Source: Ulvibacterium marinum
GTDB taxonomy: Bacteria > Bacteroidota > Bacteroidia > Flavobacteriales > Flavobacteriaceae
Length of the DNA stretch: 64,000 bases
Assembly: GCF_003626755.1 (NCBI RefSeq)
Contig: NZ_RBCJ01000001.1
Coordinates: 1,426,001-1,490,000 of the forward strand
Reading direction: 5' to 3'
Below the pieces are notes generated by a model, which was given only the letters and a program-made list of their open reading frames with translations, searched no databases and had not been told where the DNA came from. Positions 51,819-60,718 of this stretch are shown here, piece by piece; position 1 is the first letter of the stretch; each line of letters starts with the position of its first letter. The translations under genes and the position numbers were made by a program.

Positions 51819-52490
51819 ATGGGGAAGATTCTTAATACGATGTTGAATGCCTTGTCCGCCATACTCATGGGAAGGGATAAGGTTAATAATAGTTTGGCCA
51901 CCTTTCTCGATAAAGGAAATAATGAAATCCTTATTTTATCAATTTTATTTTTTATTCCATTTTTAATCGTTTCAATTTTCCTTTATAATCAAGCTTCGAA
52001 TTGGTTGTGGACGCTTGTTCCATTGCTATTATATGGTATCATAGTACTATTCTTTGTCCTTAAATTGGGAATGGAAAAAAGATTGAATCTGGAGAAGTCC
52101 AACCAGAAAAGTGAATTTACAGGCTTCCATCTTGACCTGAATGATTTGGTGTTTAGGAAACTCTTTGCATACTTAATGAAATATGAATTTATAGACGAAG
52201 AATTGACCAGCTATGATGAGTTCTTTAAAGTGATGACTTTGGACTTAGAAAGGCACGATGATGTAATTCATTTTAAGATGAACTTAGCGGAGCTTAAATA
52301 TCTTTTGGAAAAAATCAAAAAATTAAAAAAAGGCCTGACCTTAACTTCTTTCGAAAAGTCGAACAAAATCTACAATAAAGGCAAACTGGTTACTCAAAAG
52401 AGTATGACCAGTGCCTACAGTGATTCTATTCCCGATAAAGAATTCAGAGATCATTTAGATAATTTCTTCAAGTTTCTTACTGACATTTGA
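51819..52490 (+). CDS. Two-TM protein of unknown function in the integrated element
   Basis: A 223-residue protein not recognised. Two membrane helices lie at about residues 37-55 and 63-82 (ILILSILFFIPFLIVSIFL, LWTLVPLLLYGIIVLFFVL). A long charged cytoplasmic tail follows, Lys-rich around residues 160-175 (LLEKIKKLKKGLTL) and ending DHLDNFFKFLTDI. The AT-rich codon use matches the integrase and HTH genes beside it. It is probably element-specific cargo. A role in element maintenance is speculative. Confidence 0.65.
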   Translation: MGKILNTMLNALSAILMGRDKVNNSLATFLDKGNNEILILSILFFIPFLIVSIFLYNQASNWLWTLVPLLLYGIIVLFFVLKLGMEKRLNLEKSNQKSEFTGFHLDLNDLVFRKLFAYLMKYEFIDEELTSYDEFFKVMTLDLERHDDVIHFKMNLAELKYLLEKIKKLKKGLTLTSFEKSNKIYNKGKLVTQKSMTSAYSDSIPDKEFRDHLDNFFKFLTDI

Positions 52491-52566
52491 ATTTTTTAGC
52501 CTGACATATCAGTTTTCTGACAAGAGTTTATTATCATCTAGTTACATTTCGACAAAATTCTAAAAA

Positions 52567-52584
52567 AGTAAATGGCCATTTACT
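52567..52584 (+). promoter_or_regulatory. 18-bp perfect palindrome before the HTH gene
   Basis: AGTAAATGGCCATTTACT is an exact 18-bp palindrome ending 27 bp before the HTH gene's ATG. It suits an operator for a dimeric regulator, perhaps the HTH protein itself. Confidence 0.55.
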
Positions 52585-52611
52585 CATATTAATCTATAAA
52601 ACAATAAGATT

Positions 52612-52893
52612 ATGAATGAGGATAACAATGTATTGGAAATTTTAAGGGACATCAAAACATTGTTGTCCCAAAATAAAAAAGTCTTGAACGTGGACGATTT
52701 GGTTAGTTATACTGGCCTTTCAAAGAGTAAGATTTATAAACTTACTCAGCTGAAGTTAATACCAACGGGAAATAACAAGCACATACGACAGAAGTTTTTT
52801 CATAAGGATGTTATTGATGCTTGGTTGATGGGCGAGCCTAATTTGTCGGATGAATTTCTAGAACAAGAATTTAACAATTATCTTTTGAAATAG
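52612..52893 (+). CDS. Excisionase-like helix-turn-helix protein
   Basis: A 93-residue protein of the HTH_17/excisionase type common in Bacteroidota mobile elements. An N-terminal helix (ILRDIKTLLSQNKKVLN) precedes the HTH: VDDLVSYTGLSKSKIYKLTQ, then the wing KHIRQKFFHKDVIDAWL. Such proteins direct excision or act as small regulators. With the integrase and the palindrome upstream it forms the control block of the element. A 289-bp AT-rich spacer without visible genes separates it from the convergent GH29 gene. Confidence 0.85.
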   Translation: MNEDNNVLEILRDIKTLLSQNKKVLNVDDLVSYTGLSKSKIYKLTQLKLIPTGNNKHIRQKFFHKDVIDAWLMGEPNLSDEFLEQEFNNYLLK

Positions 52894-53182
52894 GGTTTGA
52901 ATAGAGTTTCTTACCTATTTTTTATAAGTAGTATCCATTTTTATCCTAGGTCATTAAAAGGTCTAATTTCATCTTTTGACCCTTTAACTTTGCTTAGGTA
53001 ACATTAAGAATTTCACGATATTTCAATTGACATAATGTCGTGCTTATCGATAAACTAGAAATTGCAATGTATAAAATTATATGATGAATTGGAAGGATTG
53101 TTTTTATCATATTGTTAATTAATTTGTTGTACTAAAAAGAATGCAGTAATTAAAATTTTTAAATCGTTTATTGAATCATAAG

Positions 53183-54541
53183 TCATTCCACAATAGATTC
53201 CAATTTGAAAACCCATGCAGGATTGGTAACTTTTTTGCCAGCAACTAAAGATGGAAATGAAATACGAATGGTCTTTCCGACCATCGAATATTCTATTTCA
53301 CCAGTATACCCCAATAGACGGACACTTTTGACACTCTCAATACCGTTAACGAAAATTTTATCGTCATACTTTTCTGTAATAATTACATATAAATCGCTAT
53401 TCTTTTTGGCATAAAATTGGTAAAGCTTGCTCAGGTTCATTTCCGTATTCACCCACTTTCTCGTACTGTAAATAGCCTCGCCATTTATAGACAGCCAGTT
53501 TCCTATTTCTAAAAGTCGCTCCTGCATGATTACGGGAATGCGACCATCGGCCGTTGGCCCTATATTCAGCAAGAGATTCCCTCCATTACAAACGACCTTG
53601 ACCAAGGTCTCGATTAGTTCGGCGGAACTCATATAATCGTCAGCTTTTTCAATGCGGCTATATCCAAAAGACTTTCCAATGCCGCGCATCTCCTCCCATT
53701 TTTTATCGAAGTTTTTGGGCGCGTTCACATCGCTGTATTGGGTGGTAAAATAACTGCCCAATTTTTTCGGACTATCCTTTCCCCATCGGTCGTTGACTAC
53801 GATTTTATTCTTAACGGGTGATTCACTATAAAGCCATTTTAGAAAACCATCCGTTTTAAAAGCTTCGACGGTATGCATATTATGGCCACCGGCCACAAAG
53901 ATATCAGGCTCATAATCCGTTATCAATTCCTTTAACTGAGGATGTAATTTTTCGTCGACGTAACTATTGAAGTCTTTGAGGTACAGGGGGTCGAACCACG
54001 CATCCAACGAATAGGATACGCCCATTTTCAATCCTCTTTTTTTGACTTCCCTCGAAAGATCGCCCAAAAGGTCACGATGCGGTCCGACATCCATGCTGTT
54101 CCAGTTCCAGCTATATTTAGAAGGCCATAAAGCATAACCATCGTGATGTTTGGCGACCATGACCACATATTTCGCTCCCGATCGCTCAAAAATATCGGCC
54201 CAATAGGCCGGATCAAAAAGTTCTGCCTTGAACATGGGCGCAAAATCTTGATATTCAAAATCGGAGCCATAGGTTTTTGTATGGAAATCGTAAGTCGGAC
54301 TGTATTTCTTGGTTATCGAATGCCAATACCATTCACTATACGCTTGGTTCTTTTCGCTCCAATGTGAGGGGTTCTCAATTTCCTCGGTCATACTGAATGC
54401 GGGAACGGAGTAAACGCCCCAATGGATAAATATGCCAAACTTGGCCTCGTCATACCACTCGGGCGACGATGGCACTTCTTGAGCATTGGTCTGTAACGCA
54501 ACAGCGAACCAGGCAAACAATAACGATGAACTTTTCTTCAT
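53183..54541 (-). CDS. GH29 alpha-L-fucosidase-like protein lacking the nucleophile
   Basis: A 452-residue exported protein (signal peptide ending TNAQ). GH29 landmarks are clear: WYDEAKFGIFIHWGVYSVPAF, MVAKHHDGYALWPSKYS, GLKMGVSYSLDAWFDPLY and SPVKNKIVVNDRWG. But the nucleophile segment, YKPDLIWSDGEW in human FUCA1, is YEPDIFVAGGHN here, so Asp is Gly218 (codon 53888-53890). Classical retaining fucosidase activity should be lost; a glycan-binding protein or an altered mechanism is possible. It is the last gene of the minus-strand cluster, 35 bp after LacI. Confidence 0.88.
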   Translation of the reverse strand: MKKSSSLLFAWFAVALQTNAQEVPSSPEWYDEAKFGIFIHWGVYSVPAFSMTEEIENPSHWSEKNQAYSEWYWHSITKKYSPTYDFHTKTYGSDFEYQDFAPMFKAELFDPAYWADIFERSGAKYVVMVAKHHDGYALWPSKYSWNWNSMDVGPHRDLLGDLSREVKKRGLKMGVSYSLDAWFDPLYLKDFNSYVDEKLHPQLKELITDYEPDIFVAGGHNMHTVEAFKTDGFLKWLYSESPVKNKIVVNDRWGKDSPKKLGSYFTTQYSDVNAPKNFDKKWEEMRGIGKSFGYSRIEKADDYMSSAELIETLVKVVCNGGNLLLNIGPTADGRIPVIMQERLLEIGNWLSINGEAIYSTRKWVNTEMNLSKLYQFYAKKNSDLYVIITEKYDDKIFVNGIESVKSVRLLGYTGEIEYSMVGKTIRISFPSLVAGKKVTNPAWVFKLESIVE

Positions 54542-54576
54542 TATAAGGTCCTTTTCAATCTTAAGTTATTCATCGG

Positions 54577-55569
54577 TCAAGTAGATTCCCGTTCTATCAA
54601 TTCTCCCTTAAATATAGTGTTACCCTTTACCGTGGTTTCATTTTCGATCATATCGATAATCAAATCAATGGTATACTTGGTCATCTCCTTTAGGGGCATT
54701 CGTACGGTTGTCAATGACGGTTTCATGATTCTTGACGTGGTCAGATCGCCAAAACCCGCAATGGCGATATCACTAGGTATTTCTAGACCCATCTCTAAAG
54801 CTGCTTTGTGAGCACCTTGTGCCACGGAGTCGTTTATTGCGATTACAGCATCTGGGAGATTGGCGCTATGTCCCAGTTTTCTCAAAATCGTATAGCCATC
54901 GTCTTTGGTCATATCCGTAAGTATTACCCAGGCCGATATTCCAACTTCTTGTATTGCCCTTTCATATCCCTTTCTCCTTTCTTCGGTAATACTTATACCA
55001 GAAGGCCCCCCAAAATGACATATTTTGACATATTTTTTTTGTAGCAAGAGTTTGGTTAATTGATAACTGGATTCCATGTCGTCGGCCACAACTGCTCCCA
55101 CAGGATGCTCAATAGGTGCCCTGTCGAAAAACAGAATCTTGGTTCCTGACTTGTTAATCAAATTATAATAGGTTTTCCTATCCTTAATTCCTACAGTATC
55201 AATGATTATTCCATCTACTCGCATTGAAAGCAGCGTGTCGATATTCTTTTTTTCCTTTTCGCTATCTTCAAAAGACACCATCGGGATAATATTATAGTCT
55301 CTCTCATGCGCATATTCATAAAACCTTTCAACGGCATAGGCGAAAAACGAATGTGCGATTTTAGGCAGGATGACCCCTATGGTTTTCGTTCGCCCGCTAG
55401 AAAGGCTACGTCCGATCAAATCGGGTATATAGCCCAGTTCCTTGGCCTTTTCCTTTATTTGTTTTTTGGTACTGTCCGATATATCGGGATGATCTTTTAA
55501 AGCCTTGGTAACTGTTACCCGCGACAGGTTCAATGCAATTGCTATATCCTTTTGACTTACTCTTGCCAT
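54577..55569 (-). CDS. LacI-family transcriptional regulator
   Basis: A 330-residue regulator: N-terminal HTH (VSQKDIAIALNLSRVTVTKAL), hinge (GYIPDLIGRSLSSGRT) and periplasmic-binding-protein-like effector domain (TIGVILPKIAHSFFA, ending in DLTTSRIMKPSLTTVR). Effectors are normally sugars or sugar phosphates. It lies inside the GH88-GH29 gene row, and a 20-bp perfect palindrome lies 17 bp before its start. Control of the surrounding cluster by a breakdown product, with autoregulation, is the likely role. Confidence 0.93.
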   Translation of the reverse strand: MARVSQKDIAIALNLSRVTVTKALKDHPDISDSTKKQIKEKAKELGYIPDLIGRSLSSGRTKTIGVILPKIAHSFFAYAVERFYEYAHERDYNIIPMVSFEDSEKEKKNIDTLLSMRVDGIIIDTVGIKDRKTYYNLINKSGTKILFFDRAPIEHPVGAVVADDMESSYQLTKLLLQKKYVKICHFGGPSGISITEERRKGYERAIQEVGISAWVILTDMTKDDGYTILRKLGHSANLPDAVIAINDSVAQGAHKAALEMGLEIPSDIAIAGFGDLTTSRIMKPSLTTVRMPLKEMTKYTIDLIIDMIENETTVKGNTIFKGELIEREST

Positions 55570-55585
55570 ATAAATTATATTTCCA

Positions 55586-55605
55586 ATTGTCTAAATTTAG
55601 ACAAT
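55586..55605 (-). promoter_or_regulatory. 20-bp perfect palindrome before lacI-like gene
   Basis: ATTGTCTAAATTTAGACAAT is an exact palindrome centred at 55595/55596. It overlaps the GH88 stop codon and stands 17 bp before the LacI start. LacI operators usually have a central CG, which is absent here, so it is a good but not certain operator. As RNA it would also form a 9-bp hairpin. Confidence 0.6.
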
Positions 55606-56958
55606 ACCACTGAAAAAGGTATAGTTTTTATCTTGGGAAAGCTTTTGGACGAGCAAACAGAGCTCGACCATGTGGTAGTCGCCCCACATACTTGATTCGC
55701 CGACAGGAATTTTACTGCCTTTAGGTGTATGGTCCCATCCGTTCGGTCGGTGATATATGGAATGTTTTATAATGCCTTGATGGGCTGGGTCGTTCGCAAG
55801 GTAATCATGGCTTAGTAAGGTCTTGGTCACTTTAAGGCCTGCCGTAATATAATTTTTACTTAATTCGGCCTCGTTTTTTTTCAAGAGAATGCCTAGCCGT
55901 ATCAGCCCTTGGGCCCCGATGGCGGCTGCCGAACTATCAACGGGTTCGTGGTTGTTGTTGGGTTGAGAATCGAAATCTCTATAGTTTCCAAGTTTATATA
56001 AATTAGGAGCCCCGGTATCCCAATAAGGGATGCCATCTGCAGCGGTGTTCGCGATATAAAAATCACAGGTAGCCATAGCGGCCTTTAAAAAAACGTTTTT
56101 GCTGTTTTCTATTTTTTCATGAGTTTGAGGTAGAGCGTTCAAAAATTCCAGGAACTCGGTAAAACCCAACATCGCCCAGGCGAGACCACGCGTCCAAGTG
56201 GTAAACCCTGAAAAGCCCTGCTGAGTATTTGGGCAACGATAGGCCCCATCGTTCAAATTGAATATGGATTCATGAGCGACTCGACCGAGTTCGTCATAAA
56301 AATCTCGACCTTCATCATAGTAGACTGCATATTTTGCCGTGGTCAGTCCATGTGTAATAGCTCTGTCCAAAAGATCAATTTCCTCATCATGCTCTTCCAA
56401 CATCCGATGACCTAAGTGATGGGCGACCAACAGACTTCTACAGGTTCTCATAGTATCGATAAAAAGGGAATGTGGCCCATTAAATGAGTAAAGGTAACCT
56501 CCGTCATTGGTTGTCGTCCACCGTTTTGCCTGAACCGTGCCGGATACCTTCAAGGCCAGTTTATAAAATTCTTTTTCATGATAATCCGCGGTGAATTTAT
56601 TCTCGTTCGCCAAACGTAATAAATTTCCATACGTACTGACGTTATTGAATCCATGGTCATGTACACCGAAGTGCGTCAAATGATGGGGCATATGTTTTTT
56701 GATATTCTCTTTTGCGATGGATAGCATATCGGTTTCCCCCGTTGCGTCAAAGGCTAATAGGGGAATACCGTATTGAAAACCCTGTGTCCATTCGGTCCAT
56801 CCCCGAGAAGTATACTTTCCGTTTATCGTAAAGACTGGACTGCCCTTCGAGATGTTGTAATTTTTGTTGAGGTCTTGTACCTTCTGAATCACAAGGTCCC
56901 AAAAGGAAGGAAGCAGAGTGTTTATTTTATCCAAAGTAATTAAGCTGTCTATTTTCAT
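55597..56958 (-). CDS. GH88 unsaturated glucuronyl hydrolase
   Basis: A 453-residue (alpha/alpha)6-barrel enzyme without signal peptide, therefore cytoplasmic. GH88 motifs: HDHGFNNVSTYGNLLRLA (one catalytic Asp), FIDTMRTCRSLLVAH (the second Asp), TWTRGLAWAMLGF, DSSAAAIGAQGLIRL and SMWGDYHMVELCLL. It removes the 4,5-unsaturated uronate from the end of oligosaccharides made by polysaccharide lyases. It implies that a lyase, perhaps the beta-helix protein nearby, opens a uronic-acid polysaccharide such as a sulfated uronan or glycosaminoglycan-like glycan. Confidence 0.9.
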   Translation of the reverse strand: MKIDSLITLDKINTLLPSFWDLVIQKVQDLNKNYNISKGSPVFTINGKYTSRGWTEWTQGFQYGIPLLAFDATGETDMLSIAKENIKKHMPHHLTHFGVHDHGFNNVSTYGNLLRLANENKFTADYHEKEFYKLALKVSGTVQAKRWTTTNDGGYLYSFNGPHSLFIDTMRTCRSLLVAHHLGHRMLEEHDEEIDLLDRAITHGLTTAKYAVYYDEGRDFYDELGRVAHESIFNLNDGAYRCPNTQQGFSGFTTWTRGLAWAMLGFTEFLEFLNALPQTHEKIENSKNVFLKAAMATCDFYIANTAADGIPYWDTGAPNLYKLGNYRDFDSQPNNNHEPVDSSAAAIGAQGLIRLGILLKKNEAELSKNYITAGLKVTKTLLSHDYLANDPAHQGIIKHSIYHRPNGWDHTPKGSKIPVGESSMWGDYHMVELCLLVQKLSQDKNYTFFSGIV

Positions 56959-56971
56959 TCCCCGTTTTCTA

Positions 56972-57679
56972 TTAGTTTTCTCTGGAAAGGCTTACGGCAA
57001 GTATGTCAAAATCGATAGCGGTACCGGAAGTTGTTCTGTTAACGTCCATTAGGGCGAGCTTTGCCATTCCATAGGCCTTACTGTTTTTGGATTTTAATCC
57101 ATCAACGAAACTCTGAAGCTCTTCGGCCTCTTTGCCATCGGTCATGCGTATTGTTAGAAGTCCTAATCGATTTGAACTTTCGGCATCAAACCTTTCAGAC
57201 AACAAGACCACTCTTTTGGCATTTGCTTCGCCGATAAGTCTACGCAAACGGGTCATGCCGCCCCAACCGGGCAACCAGCCGTTACCGAGTTCGGGACTGG
57301 AAATGACCACGGAAGAAGTGGCCAGCCGAAAGTCACAGGCCAAAGCAAGCTCCAATCCACCGCCCATGACATATCCGTTAAGAAAGGCTACGGTAGGTTT
57401 GGGCAACTGTTCGAGTTGGTTAAAGATATCGTTGCCCGACCGAATCCATTTTTCTACTTCAGGGGGCGAAAGTGCTGCGAATTCTTTTGTGTCGGCACCG
57501 GAAGAAAATGCCCGCTCGCCAGCTCCTTTCAAAACGACCACTTCAATTTCAGTGTCCTTTTGAGCCTTAGTTATTGCATCCTTCAACCCATGGAGCATTT
57601 CAAAGCCCATACAGTTCATTTTGGAAGGATTCTTCAGGGTAATCGTTAAAATCCCTTCGTTCAAATCGGTCAAAATCAT
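56972..57679 (-). CDS. Enoyl-CoA hydratase/isomerase family protein
   Basis: A 235-residue crotonase-fold protein. The oxyanion-hole segments are visible as AFSSGADTKEFAAL (about residue 63) and GYVMGGGLELALACDFRLA (about residue 103). The usual hydratase glutamates at the second site (GNGWLPGWGG here) are only partly matched, so the exact reaction, hydration, isomerisation or hydrolysis, is open. It lies 9 bp after the CoA-transferase and 13 bp before GH88, in one transcript. Confidence 0.85.
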   Translation of the reverse strand: MILTDLNEGILTITLKNPSKMNCMGFEMLHGLKDAITKAQKDTEIEVVVLKGAGERAFSSGADTKEFAALSPPEVEKWIRSGNDIFNQLEQLPKPTVAFLNGYVMGGGLELALACDFRLATSSVVISSPELGNGWLPGWGGMTRLRRLIGEANAKRVVLLSERFDAESSNRLGLLTIRMTDGKEAEELQSFVDGLKSKNSKAYGMAKLALMDVNRTTSGTAIDFDILAVSLSREN

Positions 57680-57688
57680 ATCAATAAC

Positions 57689-59236
57689 TTAGGATAATAG
57701 TTGTTTTAGATTCAAGGTCTTTCCATTTTGATAAACGGAATTGTCAATGGTTTTCAAGTTCTTACTGATAATCGGTTCAAACTCCATCATATCCAGAATG
57801 TCTTTTTGCAAATCGACACCCGGAGCAATTTCGATCAATTCCAGTCCCTTTTCGGACATTTTAAAAACGGCCCTTTCCGTGACATAAAGGATTTCTTGCC
57901 CATTCTCCCGGGCATAATCTCCTGAAAAGGTAATCTGTTCCACTTGGTCTACAAATTTTTTGAACTTCCCCGGACGGGTTATTACAATACCGTTCTCGGT
58001 CACCTCTTGATTTGACTTTACCGCAAATGTACCGGTAAGGACCACCTTCTTCGCATTTTGGGAAATATCGATAAATCCCCCACAGCCCGTAAGTACATTT
58101 CCGAAACGGCTTGAATTCACATTACCGTGCTTGTCGATCTGGGCAAAGCCCAAGAAGGCGATATCGAGCCCGCCCCCTTGAAAAAAATCGAACTGGTACC
58201 CATCATCGACAATGGAAGAGGGGTTGTACATGGCCCCGAAATTCAAGCCCGTTGTGGGTATGCCCCCACTGGCCCCTTGCTCGATCATAAAGCTAATATC
58301 GTTGACTATCTTTTCCTGCTCTGCTACTATGGGTACCCCGTCGGACATGCCATAGCCCAAATTAACAAAACTTCTTTTTTTTAATTCCAGGGCAGCCCGA
58401 CGGATAATGACACGTTTTGGACCGTGCAATTGTAGTTCATCGCTCGTATACTCGACATTTCTTTTCACCAGTGCAGCATCAAATTTTGATAAAAAGGTCA
58501 TTTCCTGTTCGGGCTCGTGTACCACAAAATCGATAAGGTTGCCCGGTACTTTTACATGGCCGGGATCACTATGGCCCCTTTCAATGTTCCTTACTTGGGC
58601 GATGACGATACCGCCATTGGTCCTGGCAGCCTGGGCGATAGACAGCATCGAAAATGAGCCGACCTCTTCTTCCATCGTGATATTGCCTTCCGAATCGATG
58701 GACGTGCCACGGATAAATGCAACATCGATCTTAAACGATTTGTAAAACAGGTACTCTTCCCCATCGATTTGCATGACCCGGACCCAATCCTGGGTGGTAA
58801 TATCATTTATTTTTCCGCCTTCGACCCGCGGATCGACAAAAGTATGCAGCCCGACTTTTGTGATGATACCCGGTTTTTTTGAGGCTGATGCCCGCATCAA
58901 ATGGCTTAAAACACCTTGGGGAAGATTATAACCTTTTATTTTATGTTCCTTGGCCAATCGGCACATTTTGGGCGCATTGCCCCAAAAACCCCCAAAATCG
59001 GTATCGATAAGCCCCTCTTGGGCCAAATGGTTCAGTCCCCGTTTGTCATTGTCCCCAATTCCACAGGGATGAATGGTCGTAAGTTTTTTGGGATGCCCTT
59101 CCAGGGCATACCGTTCTCCCAGGCACTGTAACAGCCGATCGGGCACGGCATGACCGGCACCGGCACCGCCAATGGCCAAGCTGTCGCCATCCCTGATTTT
59201 TTGAACTGCCGAATTAGCGTCTATAATCTTGAACAT
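57689..59236 (-). CDS. Acetate/3-ketoacid CoA-transferase, fused alpha-beta
   Basis: A 515-residue class I CoA-transferase with both halves in one chain. The alpha half begins IRDGDSLAIGGAGAGHAVPDRLL (GxGGF-like loop). The beta half carries the catalytic Glu in FMIEQGASGGIPTTGL (about residue 325), in the usual place for the CoA thioester intermediate. It moves CoA from acetyl-CoA or succinyl-CoA to a short organic acid. Paired with an enoyl-CoA hydratase it suggests activation and breakdown of a hydroxy- or enoic acid. Its presence between GH88 and the beta-helix gene is unusual for a polysaccharide locus. Confidence 0.9.
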   Translation of the reverse strand: MFKIIDANSAVQKIRDGDSLAIGGAGAGHAVPDRLLQCLGERYALEGHPKKLTTIHPCGIGDNDKRGLNHLAQEGLIDTDFGGFWGNAPKMCRLAKEHKIKGYNLPQGVLSHLMRASASKKPGIITKVGLHTFVDPRVEGGKINDITTQDWVRVMQIDGEEYLFYKSFKIDVAFIRGTSIDSEGNITMEEEVGSFSMLSIAQAARTNGGIVIAQVRNIERGHSDPGHVKVPGNLIDFVVHEPEQEMTFLSKFDAALVKRNVEYTSDELQLHGPKRVIIRRAALELKKRSFVNLGYGMSDGVPIVAEQEKIVNDISFMIEQGASGGIPTTGLNFGAMYNPSSIVDDGYQFDFFQGGGLDIAFLGFAQIDKHGNVNSSRFGNVLTGCGGFIDISQNAKKVVLTGTFAVKSNQEVTENGIVITRPGKFKKFVDQVEQITFSGDYARENGQEILYVTERAVFKMSEKGLELIEIAPGVDLQKDILDMMEFEPIISKNLKTIDNSVYQNGKTLNLKQLLS

Positions 59237-59322
59237 ATTCGATTTTGAACAATGAATTTATTAAATTTACCTTGAATTTACTTCCGTCTTCCGCTGAAAG
59301 AGTTTATTTCATGACCATTGTC

Positions 59323-60672
59323 CTAAAATTCCTTTAATTCCTCAATAAAAGAATTCAGCACCCTAGGGTCAAAAAATTGGTACTTTTTTACATGGGGCTG
59401 TATGTAAGGTTCATCCCCGTATACCATATTGTTGCTGATTTTTGAACCCTTACCATTGGCAACGACGCCCTCGTCCTTACAGAAATTTATGGAATTGTCC
59501 GTTATCACGTTGTTGATGCACGAGCTGTCCTCCGTTATACCGTGTTTCATGGGGGGCAATACATGCCAGTTAAAAATGGCGTTGTTTCCGACGACCAGTC
59601 CTTTGCTTTCCTCCTTGATTACGATGGCCGTATACAATGTATAGGCATTCTCGTCTTCTATGGGCTTCTGAAATGGGCGATCGCCCGATTTTATAAACTT
59701 GTCCTCGGTTTCGTCAAAAACGTTGACGCTGCCCGTATCTATTATATTGTTTCCTGTTATACTGCCCCATACCGCATTTTTCAGTACGATTCCGTTTCCG
59801 GTATGCCAACAAAAAATGTTGCCGCTCATATTGATTTCATGGGAGCCTTCGACGACCACCGCGTCATCGGAAATCTGAAAGGTACGACATCCGGTAATGG
59901 CCACGCTGTTGCTCCAGTTGCTAATGTGAAAGGCAACCCCTTTGGTCTGGTATACTTGACAGCCCGTAATGTTGAGCACCATGGTGCGGTCGGTCAGGAT
60001 CCCCTTGTTGCCCCCGTAAATGATACAGTTCGATATGAGGTTGGAAACAAAGTCGCCGCCCCGCCCACCTTGGTCGATGTTCAGTACAAAAATGCCGCTG
60101 ATTCCCGAATCCGCAATTCGTGCGCCCCGAATTTCGCATAAAAAGGAATCGTTGTGCAGCTTGATGCCGTATTCTTTCATACCTACGACCAACACATCCT
60201 CCACCAAACAGTCGCCGCAATGATCGAGGTCGATACCGATACGGGCCCTGTTATTTGTTTCCCTTTTGTTTACGATGGAAATATCGGAAATATGTACTCT
60301 ATTTTTTTCCGCTGCATGAAAGGCAATGCCGGTCGGATGGGAACCCGCAAGCATAAAAACAGTGGCCGTGCCCTTTCCGCGCAGCTGAATACCCGAATAC
60401 AGTTCGATTTGCTTTCCAAGCACATACCGTCCGTTATGTACCAATACTTCCCCGCCTTTTTCCTTCAGCGCATCGAGGGCAAACTGTAGGGATTCGTCCG
60501 CGGAGACAGAAGCATATTTTGTTTTGAAATCGATCTGGCCCCTAACGAAAATGGAATCGTTACTCTGGTACACTTCATAGGATTGCACCGGGTCAATGGT
60601 ACTTTTTCCATATCCCAGAAAACAGATACAGGATGCCAGTATCAGGCTTTGGATCAATTTTTTTGTTTTCAT
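59323..60672 (-). CDS. Secreted right-handed beta-helix protein (possible polysaccharide lyase)
   Basis: A 449-residue exported protein (signal peptide residues 1-22). The core consists of successive beta-helix turns: IQLRGKGTATVFML, VHISDISIVNKRETNNRARIG, GDCLVEDVLVVGMKEYGI and SVAITGCRTFQISDDAVVVEG. This is the fold of pectate, alginate and chondroitinase-B type lyases and of some hydrolases. The catalytic residues cannot be assigned by eye. The downstream GH88 would act on lyase products, which favours a lyase. 46 bp after the transporter gene and 86 bp before the CoA-transferase. Confidence 0.8.
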   Translation of the reverse strand: MKTKKLIQSLILASCICFLGYGKSTIDPVQSYEVYQSNDSIFVRGQIDFKTKYASVSADESLQFALDALKEKGGEVLVHNGRYVLGKQIELYSGIQLRGKGTATVFMLAGSHPTGIAFHAAEKNRVHISDISIVNKRETNNRARIGIDLDHCGDCLVEDVLVVGMKEYGIKLHNDSFLCEIRGARIADSGISGIFVLNIDQGGRGGDFVSNLISNCIIYGGNKGILTDRTMVLNITGCQVYQTKGVAFHISNWSNSVAITGCRTFQISDDAVVVEGSHEINMSGNIFCWHTGNGIVLKNAVWGSITGNNIIDTGSVNVFDETEDKFIKSGDRPFQKPIEDENAYTLYTAIVIKEESKGLVVGNNAIFNWHVLPPMKHGITEDSSCINNVITDNSINFCKDEGVVANGKGSKISNNMVYGDEPYIQPHVKKYQFFDPRVLNSFIEELKEF

Positions 60673-60718
60673 GTCAATATAGCTTTATACATTTTAAGGA
60701 ATCTATTTTAAATAAGCA

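Noticed and set aside
59542-60141. 199-residue plus-strand open frame opposite the beta-helix gene
   Set aside because: Antisense to the beta-helix gene with its signal peptide and repeats; the long open frame reflects the codon bias of the repeats.
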